A program made the position numbers and the translations under genes. A stretch of DNA of 64,000 nt, taken from positions 1-64,000 of the forward strand of contig CAWGVL010000040.1 in assembly GCA_963825845.1 (NCBI GenBank). Direction: 5' to 3'. The notes beneath the pieces were generated by a model, which was given only the letters and a program-made list of their open reading frames with translations, was not told where the DNA came from and did not search any database. The stretch's first letter is position 1, and the number at the start of each line of letters is the position of its first letter. The DNA is from DASQDN01 sp963825845 (GTDB lineage Bacteria; Acidobacteriota; Terriglobia; Bryobacterales; Bryobacteraceae). Of this stretch, positions 20,748 to 30,167 are shown piece by piece.

Positions 20748-22018
20748 ATGCGTGACGCGCGAGCGGCGGCCGAATCGGTCTACAAGGAAGAGGCGGGCAG
20801 GATCATTGCGACTCTGATCCGCCTCTCCGGTTCGTTCGATCTGGCGGAAGAGGCATTCAGGAGGCGCTCGCGTCCGCGCTGGAGACGTGGCCCGAACGCG
20901 GCATTCCCGGACCAACCCGGCAGCTTGGATCACTTCAGTTGCGCAGCGCAGGTTGATCGACGCCGCCCGGCGCGAAGCGACGCGACGAAACAAGGCCAGT
21001 GCGCTCGCTCACCACATCGAGATCCTGGCTCCGAATACCGACATCTCCAATTCCGACGAAGATTGAAATGGTCTACCCGGACGATCGCTTGCGACTCGAT
21101 ATTCACATGCTGCCATCCGGCCCTGGCCGTCGAACGCTCAAGTGGCGCTGACCTTCGCACCTCGGGTGGATTAGCGACAGCCGAAATCGCCCGAGCATTT
21201 CATTGTGCCGGAGCCGACGCTGGCACAGAGGCTGGTGCGCGGCAAAGCGTAAGATCCAGGACGCTCGCATCCCTTACGAGGTGCCGCCGAGCGGATCGTA
21301 TCCCGGAGCGCCTCGCCGCAGTGCAAGCCGTCCTATACCTCATCTTCAATGAAGGCTACTCGGCAACATCCGGCGACCAGCTCGTCCGGCGGGAGTTAGC
21401 GACAGAAGCGATTCGGCTGGGCGCGGCTTTTGTGCAAGTTGATGCCGAATGAACCTGAGAATCTGGGCCTGCTTGGCTTGATGCTGCTGCAGGATTCCCG
21501 TCGCGCGGCGCGCGTAACGCACGACGGTCGATTGGTAGTTCTCGAAGATCAGGACCGCACGCTGTGGAACGCCGACCAGATTGCGTCGGGTGTGGCATTG
21601 GTCGAACGCGCGCTCAGGATGCGCGCTCCAGGACCTTATCAATTGCAGGCCGCCATCGCTGCACTCCACGCAGAGGCTCCGAGTTCCGCGGAAACGGACT
21701 GGCAGCAAGTTGCCGCCCTGTACGGCGAGTTAGCCCGGATGAGCCCTTCGCCCGTTGTTCGATTGAACCAAGCCGTCGCGATCGCAATGGGAGAGGGGCT
21801 GGAGAAAGGGCTCGCCCTGATCGATGAACTCGATGCCTCCGGAGAGTTGGCAACTTATCACTTGTTGCACGCGGCCCGGGCCGACCTGCTCCGCCGGCTC
21901 GGTCGCAATCAGGAAGCCGCCGGCGCGCTACGAGAAGGCGCTGGAACTCGTAACCAACTCGGTGGAAAAGACCTACCTTCAGACCCGGCTGGACAGCCTG
22001 GCCGCCCGCCATCCATAA
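20748..22018 (+). CDS. ECF42-type RNA polymerase sigma factor (frameshifted)
   Basis: Reads ESVYKEEAGRIIATLIRLSG (region 2), RLIFTCCHPALAVE and TLRTLGGLATAEIARAF (region 4 helix-turn-helix), then the signature YLIFNEGYSATSGD and a long C-terminal helical extension (ALVERALRMRAPGPYQLQAA and on), typical of the ECF42 group. The frames break near 20860-20940, 21090-21250 and 21430. The start immediately follows the stop of the upstream DGPF gene. In ECF42 systems no classical anti-sigma factor is found; the C-terminal extension is thought to be regulatory. The ~40 residues at the end look shifted out of frame. Confidence 0.82.
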
Positions 22019-22168
22019 AAAGATCCAATCGCCGCGATTCCCAAAATCGTTTTGACCGTGCCATCCGCGACAGGATAGAGTAACGATTACACGGCGCCGC
22101 CCGCTCACGCGCGCCAACCGCATACTTGCTGATCCTCGTTGTCATCAGCGTTACGCAGGAAAGGCATA

Positions 22169-23647
22169 ATGCAGACAGCTCGATCAGCTCGAGACCATCT
22201 GTTTCGCGATTACCAGTTCGGATCGTTTTTCGACGAGATGTTTGCGGACCGGGATGGCCCGCGCCTGCATTACTCGCGAATTTACGCCGAACTCGCGACG
22301 ATGGAAGCAACGCCACTTCCAACAGCGGCGCGAACTTGCGGACTCGGCTTTTCTTCTGCAAGGGATTACCTTTACCGTTTATAACGATGGCCGGGGTACG
22401 GAGCGGCTGTTCCCGTTCGATCTGGTACCGCGCATCATCCCGAATTCAGAGTGGACGCGGATTGAGCAGGGGCTGACGCAGCGGGTGCTGGCGCTGAACC
22501 TTTTTCTGCAGGATATCTATGGCCCGCAGAACATTCTGAATGATCGAAAGATCCCGCGATCCCTCGTGTATTCGTGCCGTCATTTCCGCCGTGAGGTGAT
22601 GGGGCTGCAGGTTCCACGAGGAATTTATACGCACGTAGCGGGCATCGACCTGGTCCGCGACTCACGAACCGGTGAGTACCTCGTTCTGGAGGACAACGTC
22701 AGAACTCCGAGCGGTGTCTCTTACGTCCTGGAGAACCGGCTGGTGATGACTCGCACGTTCCCCGGCGCGTTCCAGCGGCATGGCGTTTTACCGGTGCATC
22801 ATTACCCGGACGAGTTGTCCCAGATCCTCCAGGTCGCTCGCCTCCCGCAGTTCCGATCCCGTCGTCGTAGTGTTAACGCCAGGCCTGTACAACAGCGCTT
22901 ATTTTGAGCACAGTTTCCTTGCACAACAAATGGGCGTAGAGCTTGTGGAGGGTCGCGACCTCGTCGTGAACGACGACGTGGTTTACATGAAGACCATCAA
23001 CGGGCTCAAGCGGGTCGATGTGATTTACCGCCGCATTGACGATGACTACCTTGATCCTCTGACATTTCGAGGCGACTCCGTGCTCGGAGTCCCTGGTGTT
23101 ATGGGGGCGTACCGGGCGGGCAACGTTGCGCTGGCGAATGCTGTGGGCAATGGAATCGCAGACGACAAAGCAGTCTACGCGTACGTGCCGGAGATGATCC
23201 GTTATTACTTGGGCCAAGAGCCGTTATTGCGAAACGCCGAAACGTATATCTGCTCGAGGCCGGCGGACCTGGCATACGTCGTTGACCATCTCGACGAGCT
23301 GGTGATCAAAGCCGTTGGCGAATCGGGCGGCTATGGCATGTTGATGGGTCCGATGGCGGCGAAAGCGATGATTGAGGAGTTCCGCACTCGCCTCCTGCTG
23401 GATCCGCGCAACTATATCGCTCAGCCGCTTTGTCCCCTGTCGGTATGTCCCTCGTACGACACGTCATCCGGCCGGATGGCCGGCCGGCATGTCGATTTAC
23501 GGCCCGTACTGTCTATTCAACGGAGAGAAGGTCATCATCGTTCCGGGCGGCCTGACGCGAGTTGCGCTTCAACCCGGATCGATGGTGGTCAATTCATCGC
23601 AAGGCGGTGGAAGCAAGGACACCTGGGTTCTGAGAGGTGAGGCTTGA
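22169..23647 (+). CDS. Circularly permuted ATP-grasp protein (frameshifted)
   Basis: Starts MQTARSARDHLF, then FGSFFDEMFADRDGPRLHYS. Later segments are FTVYNDGRGTERLFPFDLVP, the EDNVRTPSGVSYVLENR core, VVVLTPGLYNSAYFEHSFLA, DDKAVYAYVPEMIRYYLGQE, the glycine-rich VIKAVGESGGYGMLMGP, and VPGGLTRVALQPGSMVVNSS. About 490 codons, the family's usual size. Indels near 22310, 22840 and 23440 split it. The family is predicted to ligate amino groups to carboxylates using ATP. Its stop overlaps the next ATG (ATGA). Confidence 0.9.
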
Positions 23648-24603
23648 TGTTATCCCGCATCGCTGATTCCATGTTCTGGATGTCGCGATATATGGCCCGC
23701 GCGGAAGATACGGCCCGCCTGTTGGACGTGACGTATCACATGCTCCTGGAGCAATCGCAGGAGTCATATCAGCTCCGATGGGATGGGATTATCACCATCA
23801 CGGGTGAGCAGGAGCTTTTTTACCAATACTACGATGAAGCCACTCCCCACAACGTGTTTGAGTTTCTCGCGTTTCGCGAAGACAACGCGAACTCCGTGGT
23901 GTCTTGCCTGACCCGTGTTCGGGAGAATGCCCGCGCTATTCGTGACCGCATATCTCGCGAAATGTGGGAGAACATCAACGGCTTGTATCACAGCGTAAGG
24001 GGCTTTGACGCGGAAGGGGAGATCAGCAAGGGACCGCACCGCTTTTGCACGCACATCGTGTTCGGGAGCCACGGGTTTCACGGCGTGACGGATGGCACAC
24101 TACCGAGGAATGAGGGATGGTATTTCCTGGAGGCAGGACGCGCACTCGAACGGGCCGAGACGACCACCCGCATCGTCGATGTCGAGTATCACAAGCTTCT
24201 GCGGAGTTCATCGCAGGTTGCGCAGCCGGATAGCCATCAGTGGATGGCCGTGCTGAAATCCGTGTCCGCCTACGAGATCTACCGCCGCGAATACCATTCT
24301 CGAATCGACCCGCAGAAAGTCGCTGAGTTGCTGATCCTTCATCCGCGACACCCGAGGTCGATCCGCTTCAATGTGGCGGCGCTGCAGAACGCCCTACGCT
24401 CCATCAGCGGCGCAACAGCGAACACGTACGCCAGTGAGGCCGAACGCCTGACAGGGAAACTGCACGACACGCTGGTTTATGACCGGATTGAGGAGATTTT
24501 TGCTCGAGGTCTGCATCCCTTCCTCGTCGATCTGCTGAAGACGTCCCGGATGATCGGAGAGAACATCGCGCGCAAATACTTCTACTATGCGGGAGTCGCC
24601 TAA
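23647..24603 (+). CDS. Alpha-E domain protein
   Basis: 318 residues, nearly all helical, starting MLSRIADSMFWMSRYMARAEDTARLLDV, the hallmark of the alpha-E (DUF403) family. It sits between the ATP-grasp and transglutaminase genes with 1-4 nt overlaps on both sides, the standard order of this operon. Its biochemical role is unknown; a scaffold or cofactor role for the ATP-grasp ligase has been proposed. ATG 23647 is preferred to the in-frame TTG at 23644. An odd segment near residues 125-150 (GPHRFCTHIVFGSHGFHGVT) looks like a short compensated frameshift. Confidence 0.9.
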   Translation: MLSRIADSMFWMSRYMARAEDTARLLDVTYHMLLEQSQESYQLRWDGIITITGEQELFYQYYDEATPHNVFEFLAFREDNANSVVSCLTRVRENARAIRDRISREMWENINGLYHSVRGFDAEGEISKGPHRFCTHIVFGSHGFHGVTDGTLPRNEGWYFLEAGRALERAETTTRIVDVEYHKLLRSSSQVAQPDSHQWMAVLKSVSAYEIYRREYHSRIDPQKVAELLILHPRHPRSIRFNVAALQNALRSISGATANTYASEAERLTGKLHDTLVYDRIEEIFARGLHPFLVDLLKTSRMIGENIARKYFYYAGVA

Positions 24604-25568
24604 TGAACCGCTACCGCCTGGTCCATGTAACCGAGTTCAGCTATGACGGCGAGGTCACAGAGAGCTACAACGAAGTTCGACTGCGCCCTCTGCAGGACCA
24701 AACTCAAAGCTGTCTTTCCTTCCGGTTGGTCACAGACCCTCAGTCACGTGTCGGATCGCATGCCGATTATTTCGGGAATCTGGTCCATCGCTTCAACGTT
24801 CTTGACGTGCATCGACGATTGAAAGTGGAGGCTGATTCCGTGGTCCTGGTGCAAGCTCCGCCAGCATACCCATCCGGCGGGCCCAATTTGGGCGATCTTG
24901 CCGATCTGTCGGAGGATCTCGACGAGCACTACGAACTGCTAGCGGCGACTGAATACGTACCGCATGCGTCTCAACTGCGCGAACCGATGCATGAGGCCGA
25001 ACGAAATAGTGATGGTACCCTCGCCGGCTTCGCGCGCGCCGCGAGCGATCTGGTTCATCTCCGGTTCCGATATGAAAAGGGCGCGACGCATGTGCACTCG
25101 TCGATAGCAGACGCGGTCACTACCGGCGCTGGCGTGTGCCAGGACTTCGCTCATATTCTCCTGGCCATGCTTCGCATGCGTGGACTTCCCGGCCGGTACG
25201 TGTCGGGTTATCTCGTGCCAACCCAAGCCGCCGAGCCGGGAGCGAGTCGCGAGGAAGTAATCGGCGGACAGGCATCGCACGCCTGGGTAGAGGTTTTCCT
25301 GCCTACGTTCGGCTGGTTTGGGCTTGACCCTACGCTCGGCAACGATATCTCGTTGCAGCACGTACGTCTCGCCTACGGCAGGGATTACGGCGATGTCGCG
25401 CCCGTCCGAGGTGTATATAAAGGCCATGCAGGGCAGCAACTCTCTGTCGATGTCCGTGTACGACCCGCGCTCGATGACGAGGGGAACGAACACCTGGAAG
25501 AAACCTGCGCAGCCCCCGCGGAGCCCGTGGATGAGTCTCACGCGCATCAACAGCAACAGCAGCAGTGA
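24603..25568 (+). CDS. Transglutaminase-like cysteine protease, operon partner of ATP-grasp/alpha-E
   Basis: 321 residues. The N-terminal beta domain begins MNRYRLVHVTEFSYDGEVTE (bacterial transglutaminase-like N-terminal type). The papain-fold core carries Cys179 in GVCQDFAH, His226 in ASHAWVEV and Asp242 in GLDPT, a complete catalytic triad. The C-terminus ends in a His/Gln tract (HAHQ6). It overlaps alpha-E by 1 nt. I expect a peptidase or transpeptidase acting on the product of the ATP-grasp ligase; the substrate is unknown. Confidence 0.92.
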   Translation: MNRYRLVHVTEFSYDGEVTESYNEVRLRPLQDQTQSCLSFRLVTDPQSRVGSHADYFGNLVHRFNVLDVHRRLKVEADSVVLVQAPPAYPSGGPNLGDLADLSEDLDEHYELLAATEYVPHASQLREPMHEAERNSDGTLAGFARAASDLVHLRFRYEKGATHVHSSIADAVTTGAGVCQDFAHILLAMLRMRGLPGRYVSGYLVPTQAAEPGASREEVIGGQASHAWVEVFLPTFGWFGLDPTLGNDISLQHVRLAYGRDYGDVAPVRGVYKGHAGQQLSVDVRVRPALDDEGNEHLEETCAAPAEPVDESHAHQQQQQQ

Positions 25569-25609
25569 TCCGAATTTGAGTCCTGCTATCCTCTGCTTTC
25601 AGAGAGATT

Positions 25610-26410
25610 ATGCGGGAACTCACGGGCCGGATTTGGATCGTCATCTTCTTAGCAAGGTACGTGTGTGGACAAGCGCCTGCTCCGGCAGCGGCGCCACATG
25701 AGAATCTCAACGCTGTCCTGTGGGTGCAGTCCGCTGCGGAGTACCGCGCGTCGGCACTCCAGACGTATCGGGCGGCGGAAGCGAGCATGATCCGAGCACT
25801 TCAGGACAAGTCCTGGACAGCCGCGATCGAGCAGAGGAGGCCGGTTCCGGATCTTCCCACCGCTGTCATCCTGGACCTGGACGAGACAGTCCTGGATAAC
25901 AGCTCCTTTCAGGCCCGGCTCGCGATAACAGGCGGGGTCTATACCGACGAAGGCTGGCAGAAATGGGTCGCCGAGAAGCGTTCCGGATTGGTCCCGGGCG
26001 CACGCGACTTTCTGTTGGCTGCCCACGCGCACGGCGTTGCACTCTTCTATGTGACCAACCGCGTGTGCGATCCCAACAATATGGATGACCCGACCGTCAC
26101 GGTCTTGCGTGCGCACTATCTGCCGTTCCGGCCCGAGCGACTCCTTTGTAAGACCGATACTTCGGATAAGTCGGCCCGCCGTAACCTTGTAGCCGCGGGG
26201 AATCGAGTGCTGCTGCTGATCGGAGACGACTTCAATGACTTCGTGTCGCTTCCCCGTGATCAGGCCAGCGTGGAGGGCAGGCTGACCGCGGTCGATGCTT
26301 ATGCGCGTTACTGGGGCGAGCGCTGGTTTATGCTGCCCAACCCGACCTACGGCTCATGGGAGCGCGTCTATAAGAGCCTTGACGCGAAACGCAAAGGGTT
26401 GAAGCAGTAA
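25610..26410 (+). CDS. HAD-type acid phosphatase, e(P4)/class B-like
   Basis: 266 residues. An N-terminal hydrophobic stretch ending near CGQAPAP resembles an export or lipoprotein signal. The HAD nucleophile motif is AVILDLDETVLDNSSF (DxDxT), motif II lies around FYVTNRV, and the acidic motif is IGDDFNDF. This matches periplasmic acid phosphatases of the 5'-nucleotidase lipoprotein e(P4) family, which release phosphate from nucleotides such as NMN. It starts 42 nt after the transglutaminase and may be read from the same transcript. Confidence 0.85.
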   Translation: MRELTGRIWIVIFLARYVCGQAPAPAAAPHENLNAVLWVQSAAEYRASALQTYRAAEASMIRALQDKSWTAAIEQRRPVPDLPTAVILDLDETVLDNSSFQARLAITGGVYTDEGWQKWVAEKRSGLVPGARDFLLAAHAHGVALFYVTNRVCDPNNMDDPTVTVLRAHYLPFRPERLLCKTDTSDKSARRNLVAAGNRVLLLIGDDFNDFVSLPRDQASVEGRLTAVDAYARYWGERWFMLPNPTYGSWERVYKSLDAKRKGLKQ

Positions 26411-26415
26411 CTAAA

Positions 26416-26449
26416 GAAGGCCTGTCCCGAGTGATCGGAACCGGCCTTC
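26416..26449. terminator. Stem-loop between convergent acid phosphatase and ahcY
   Basis: GAAGGCC at 26416-26422 pairs with GGCCTTC at 26443-26449, and the loop holds a second CCGA/TCGG stem. It lies in the 55-bp gap between two convergent genes, so it could serve both. There is no long T-run on either side. Confidence 0.5.
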
Positions 26450-26465
26450 CTGATAGAGCAAGCGA

Positions 26466-27894
26466 TTAATACCGGTAGTGATCCGGCTTGTACGGGCCAT
26501 CCACCGGCACCCCGATGTAGTCGGCCTGTCGGGGTGAGAGCGTCGTCAGCTTAACGCCGATCTTCTCCAGGTGCAGGCGGGCGACTTCCTCATCGAGCTT
26601 CTTCGGAAGCGTGTAGACGTCGATCTTGTAGATGTCCTTGTTCTTCCAAAGATCGATCTGCGCCAGCGTCTGGTTGGAGAAGCTGTTCGACATAACGAAG
26701 CTCGGGTGACCGGTCGCGCAGCCCAGGTTTACGAGACGGCCTTCGGCCAGAAGGAAGATCTCTCGGCCATCCGGGAAGCGTGTACTTATCCACCTGCGGC
26801 TTGATGTTGAGCTTCTTCACGCCGGGCGCTTCGTTCAAGCGATCCACCTGAATTTCATTGTCGAAGTGGCCGATGTTGCAAACGATCGCCTGATCCTTCA
26901 TGTTCGAAAGGTGGTCGAGCGTCAGGATGTCAACGTTTCCGGTGCAGGTGACGTAGATGTCTCCGAGGCCTAGCGTCTCTTCGACCGTCGTGACCTGGTA
27001 GCCTTCCATCGCGGCCTGCAGCGCATTGATCGGATCGACTTCGGTCACGATCACGCGAGCGCCCATTCCACGCAGCGATTGCGCCGAGCCCTTGCCGACG
27101 TCGCCATAGCCGCAGATAACCGCCACTTTGCCGGCAAGCATGACATCGGTCGCGCGCTTGATGCCATCGGCGAGCGACTCGCGGCAGCCGTACAGATTGT
27201 CAAACTTCGATTTCGTCACCGAATCGTTGACGTTGATGGCCGGAACCAGAAGCTTGCCCTCCTGGTGCATCTTGTAGAGGCGATGCACGCCGGTGGTGGT
27301 CTCTTCGGAAACACCTCGCCAATCCTTTACGACACCGTGCCAGAGCTTCGGATTCTCGGCATGAACCTTCTTCAGAAGGTCTTTGATTACCTTCTCTTCG
27401 AGGCTGCCCGAAGGGGTATTCACCCAATCACTGCCGTTCTCGAGCTCGTAGCCTTTGTGAATGAGCAGCGTGACATCGCCGCCATCGTCAACCACGAGTT
27501 CGGGACCCTTGCCATCGCCGTGAATGACGGCCTTCAATGTGCAGTCCCAGTACTCTTCGAGGGTCTCACCCTTCCAGGCGAAGACCGGGACGCCAACCTG
27601 CGCAATGGCAGCGGCGGCGTGGTCCTGCGTAGAAAAGATGTTGCAGCTTGCCCAGCGAACGCTCGCGCCGAGTTCCACGAGGGTCTCGATCAGCACGGCG
27701 GTCTGAATGGTCATGTGCAGCGATCCGGTGATCCGGACGCCTTCGAGCGGTTTCTCTTTTGCGTACTTCTTACGAATGGCCATCAGACCCGGCATCTCGT
27801 GCTCGGCGATGGAGATTTCTTTGCGGCCCCAATCGGCCAGCGCGATGTCTGCGACCTTGTAGTCGGCAGCACGTTGAGTTACGACAGTGCTCAT
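26466..27894 (-). CDS. ahcY: S-adenosylhomocysteinase (one frameshift)
   Basis: Splits S-adenosylhomocysteine into adenosine and homocysteine, sustaining the methylation cycle. The chosen start is MSTVVTQRAADYKVADIALA; upstream in-frame residues do not fit. The NAD site is VICGYGDVGKGSAQS, and DWRGVSEETTTGVHRLYKM and HLSNMKDQAIVCNIGHFDNE are family signatures. One extra C in a CCC run near 26780 shifts the frame. The C-terminus resumes as MSNSFSNQTLAQIDLWKNKD and ends in KPDHYRY, the conserved tail. ~475 codons, normal length. It is divergent from the ArsR-methyltransferase gene. Confidence 0.95.
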
Positions 27895-27931
27895 TCGGGT
27901 TTCGTGTCCTCCGGAATAGGATAACACAATG

Positions 27932-27957
27932 TATCAAAGAATCATGATTCGTTGATA
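27932..27957. promoter_or_regulatory. 26-bp near-perfect palindrome, probable SAH/methionine-cycle operator
   Basis: Arms TATCAA-n-GAATCA / TGATTC-n-TTGATA match at every position except one pair (7th from each end). The palindrome sits in the 73-bp gap between divergent ahcY and the ArsR-family gene, 10 bp before the latter's start. ArsR-family regulators bind such palindromes. The neighbourhood suggests a SahR-like operator. Confidence 0.75.
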
Positions 27958-27967
27958 GACTTTAACT

Positions 27968-28900
27968 GTGGCACAACTTCTGCGCGCTTTGCGACTGCTC
28001 GGAGATGAGGGGCGGCTCCGAATCCTGCGACTGTTGCAGTCGGAAGAATTGAGTGTCGCCGAGCTGCAGGAGATCCTCGGCATGGGCCAGAGCCGCATTT
28101 CCATGCAACTCGCGCAATTGAAGCAGGCAGGGCTGATCGATGTGCGGCGCGCGGGCCAGAAGAGCTTATACCGCATGGCCGACCTTCAAGACGGCAACGC
28201 AATGGTGTCCGAGTTGTTGCGCGAGGCGGGCAAGGAGATCGCCCCGGCCGCGCAGGACGACCGCGGATTGCGGCTTATTCTCGGCAAGCGGAAAGATAAG
28301 CTTCGAGGCTATTTCGACGAACTGGCCGGGAGATTCGGCCGCAACTACGTTCCGGGTCGAAGCTGGAAAGGCTTGGCGGAAATGTTCCTCAAGCTGATGC
28401 CTCCGCTGGTGGTGGCCGATCTCGGCGCGGGTGAGGGTACCCTTTCGTTGTTGATGACGCAGCGAGCCGAGCGCGTAATCGCGGTCGATCATTCGGAGAA
28501 GATGCTGGAGTATGTGGTCGACATCGCCAAAAGGAATGGCGTGAAGAACCTCGAGTACAGACTCGGCGATCTGGAGGAGCTTCCGTTGAAAGACGCGGAA
28601 GTGGATCTCGTACTTTTCCACCAAAGCCTTCACCACGCGCTGCATCCAGGGAAAGCTGTGGACGAGGCGTGGCGCATCGTGAAACCGGAGGGCCGCGTCA
28701 TCGTTATGGACCTGGTGAAGCATCGATTTGAAGAGGCTCGCGAAATGTACGCGGATGTGTGGCTCGGATTTTCTGAGGTGGAATTGGTGGATATGCTTCA
28801 AAATGCCGGCTTCCGTTCCGTAGGGGTTTCCGTGGTACACCGCGAGGAAGAGGCGCCGCATTTCGAGACGATGCTCGCTATCGGTGAAAAACCGGCGTAG
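27968..28900 (+). CDS. ArsR-family regulator fused to a SAM-dependent methyltransferase (SahR-like)
   Basis: 310 residues from a GTG start. Residues 1-90 form a winged helix (LGDEGRLRILRLLQSEELSV, then AELQEILGMGQSRISMQLAQ). Residues ~130-300 form a class I methyltransferase fold with motif I VVADLGAGEGTLS. This two-domain architecture, next to ahcY, matches SahR-type regulators that sense S-adenosylhomocysteine and control methionine-cycle genes. I expect it to repress ahcY and itself through the 27932-27957 palindrome. Whether the methyltransferase domain is catalytic or only a SAH sensor is unknown. Confidence 0.88.
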   Translation: MAQLLRALRLLGDEGRLRILRLLQSEELSVAELQEILGMGQSRISMQLAQLKQAGLIDVRRAGQKSLYRMADLQDGNAMVSELLREAGKEIAPAAQDDRGLRLILGKRKDKLRGYFDELAGRFGRNYVPGRSWKGLAEMFLKLMPPLVVADLGAGEGTLSLLMTQRAERVIAVDHSEKMLEYVVDIAKRNGVKNLEYRLGDLEELPLKDAEVDLVLFHQSLHHALHPGKAVDEAWRIVKPEGRVIVMDLVKHRFEEAREMYADVWLGFSEVELVDMLQNAGFRSVGVSVVHREEEAPHFETMLAIGEKPA

Positions 28901-28968
28901 ATAACCCGCGGCGTCGCCATGAAATCGGACGGTACAATGGGGTTTATCCATTCCAACCAGGAGAGTTC

Positions 28969-30153
28969 ATGGCAACGAAGCGCATCGGGATCCTCACCGG
29001 CGGCGGCGACGTCCCGGGTCTGAACGCAGTCATCAAGAATGTCGTTTACAGGGCTAGCGAGCATGGTATTGAGGTCGTCGGCATCCGCAGAGGATGGGAG
29101 GGTCTGACGAATGTCAACTTTGAGGATGCCGGCAGCACCACGCGATACGTTCTGCCCCTGAGCCGTGAGAACACCCGCACCGTAGACCGCACGGGCGGCA
29201 CCTTCCTTCATTCCAGCCGCACCAATCCTTCGAAGATGAAGAAGATCCCCGAGTTCCTCGAGGGGACGGAGTTTCCGAAGTCCGAGTTCACGAAAAAGGG
29301 ACTGACCTCCACCGTGTATGACATGAGTTCTCAGGTGCTGAAGAACCTGGAGAAGCTCGGCCTGGATTACCTGATCGCCATCGGGGGCGACGACACGCTG
29401 AGCTACGCAGCCACTCTCCACAAGCTCGGCTTCAAAGTGATCGCTGTTCCGAAGACGATGGACAACGACGTTCGAAATACCGAGTACTGCATCGGATTTT
29501 CGACTGCCATCAGCCGCGCTACCGATGCGATCAACCGGCAGCGAACCACGATCGGCTCGCATGAGCGCATAGGTGTTTTCCGCGTGTTCGGACGCGACGC
29601 GGGATATACGGCGCTGTTCACCGCCTATGTGGCTTCGATGCGCTGCGGCATTCCCGAGTACAAGTTCAACCTCGAGAAGATGGTGAATCTGCTGGTGCAG
29701 GACAAGCGGAACAACCCGAGCAGCTACTCGATGGTGGTGCTGTCCGAGGGCGCCGAATGGGAAGGCTTCACCGTTCAGGAGTACGGCGAGGCTGATGCCT
29801 TCGGGCACCGCAAGAAGATGAGCGTGGCGGAAGCGTTCAGCGAAGAAGTAAAGCGCCTGGCGAAGGAGGAGACGGTGGTCAGCGACCTGACGTACGACCT
29901 TCGGGGCGGCGACCCGGACTTCACGGACAAACTTGTGGCCAGCACATTCGGCACGATGGCATTCGATGCCGTATCGAAGGGGCGCAGCGGTTTGATGGCG
30001 GCGATTCAAAATGGCTCCTATACGATGGCGGCGATTCCCGATCCGAAGCTTGGTCCCCGGCATGTCGATGTGGCGACGATGTACAACACGGACCGTTACC
30101 GGCCACAGTATGACGGCAAAGAAGGGCTTCCGGTATTTCTGATTCGGGCCTGA
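28969..30153 (+). CDS. pfkA: 6-phosphofructokinase with PPi-type active-site residues
   Basis: 394 residues, starting MATKRIGILTGGGDVPGLNAV. Phosphorylates fructose 6-phosphate in glycolysis. ATP-dependent enzymes have glycine after GGD and in P-G-T-I-D-N-D. Here the motifs are GGDDT (Asp142) and PKTMDND (Lys162), the Asp/Lys pair that in known enzymes favours pyrophosphate over ATP. So it may be a reversible PPi-dependent enzyme. A good Shine-Dalgarno (AGGAG) precedes the ATG. The frame is intact. Confidence 0.9.
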   Translation: MATKRIGILTGGGDVPGLNAVIKNVVYRASEHGIEVVGIRRGWEGLTNVNFEDAGSTTRYVLPLSRENTRTVDRTGGTFLHSSRTNPSKMKKIPEFLEGTEFPKSEFTKKGLTSTVYDMSSQVLKNLEKLGLDYLIAIGGDDTLSYAATLHKLGFKVIAVPKTMDNDVRNTEYCIGFSTAISRATDAINRQRTTIGSHERIGVFRVFGRDAGYTALFTAYVASMRCGIPEYKFNLEKMVNLLVQDKRNNPSSYSMVVLSEGAEWEGFTVQEYGEADAFGHRKKMSVAEAFSEEVKRLAKEETVVSDLTYDLRGGDPDFTDKLVASTFGTMAFDAVSKGRSGLMAAIQNGSYTMAAIPDPKLGPRHVDVATMYNTDRYRPQYDGKEGLPVFLIRA

Positions 30154-30167
30154 TCGCGTTGTACGAG

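Noticed and set aside
25540..25568. CAG/CAA triplet run as a possible repeat array
   Set aside because: It is the Gln tail of the transglutaminase protein, not a CRISPR or satellite.
27079..27924. 281-codon plus-strand ORF opposite ahcY
   Set aside because: Antisense shadow of S-adenosylhomocysteinase.
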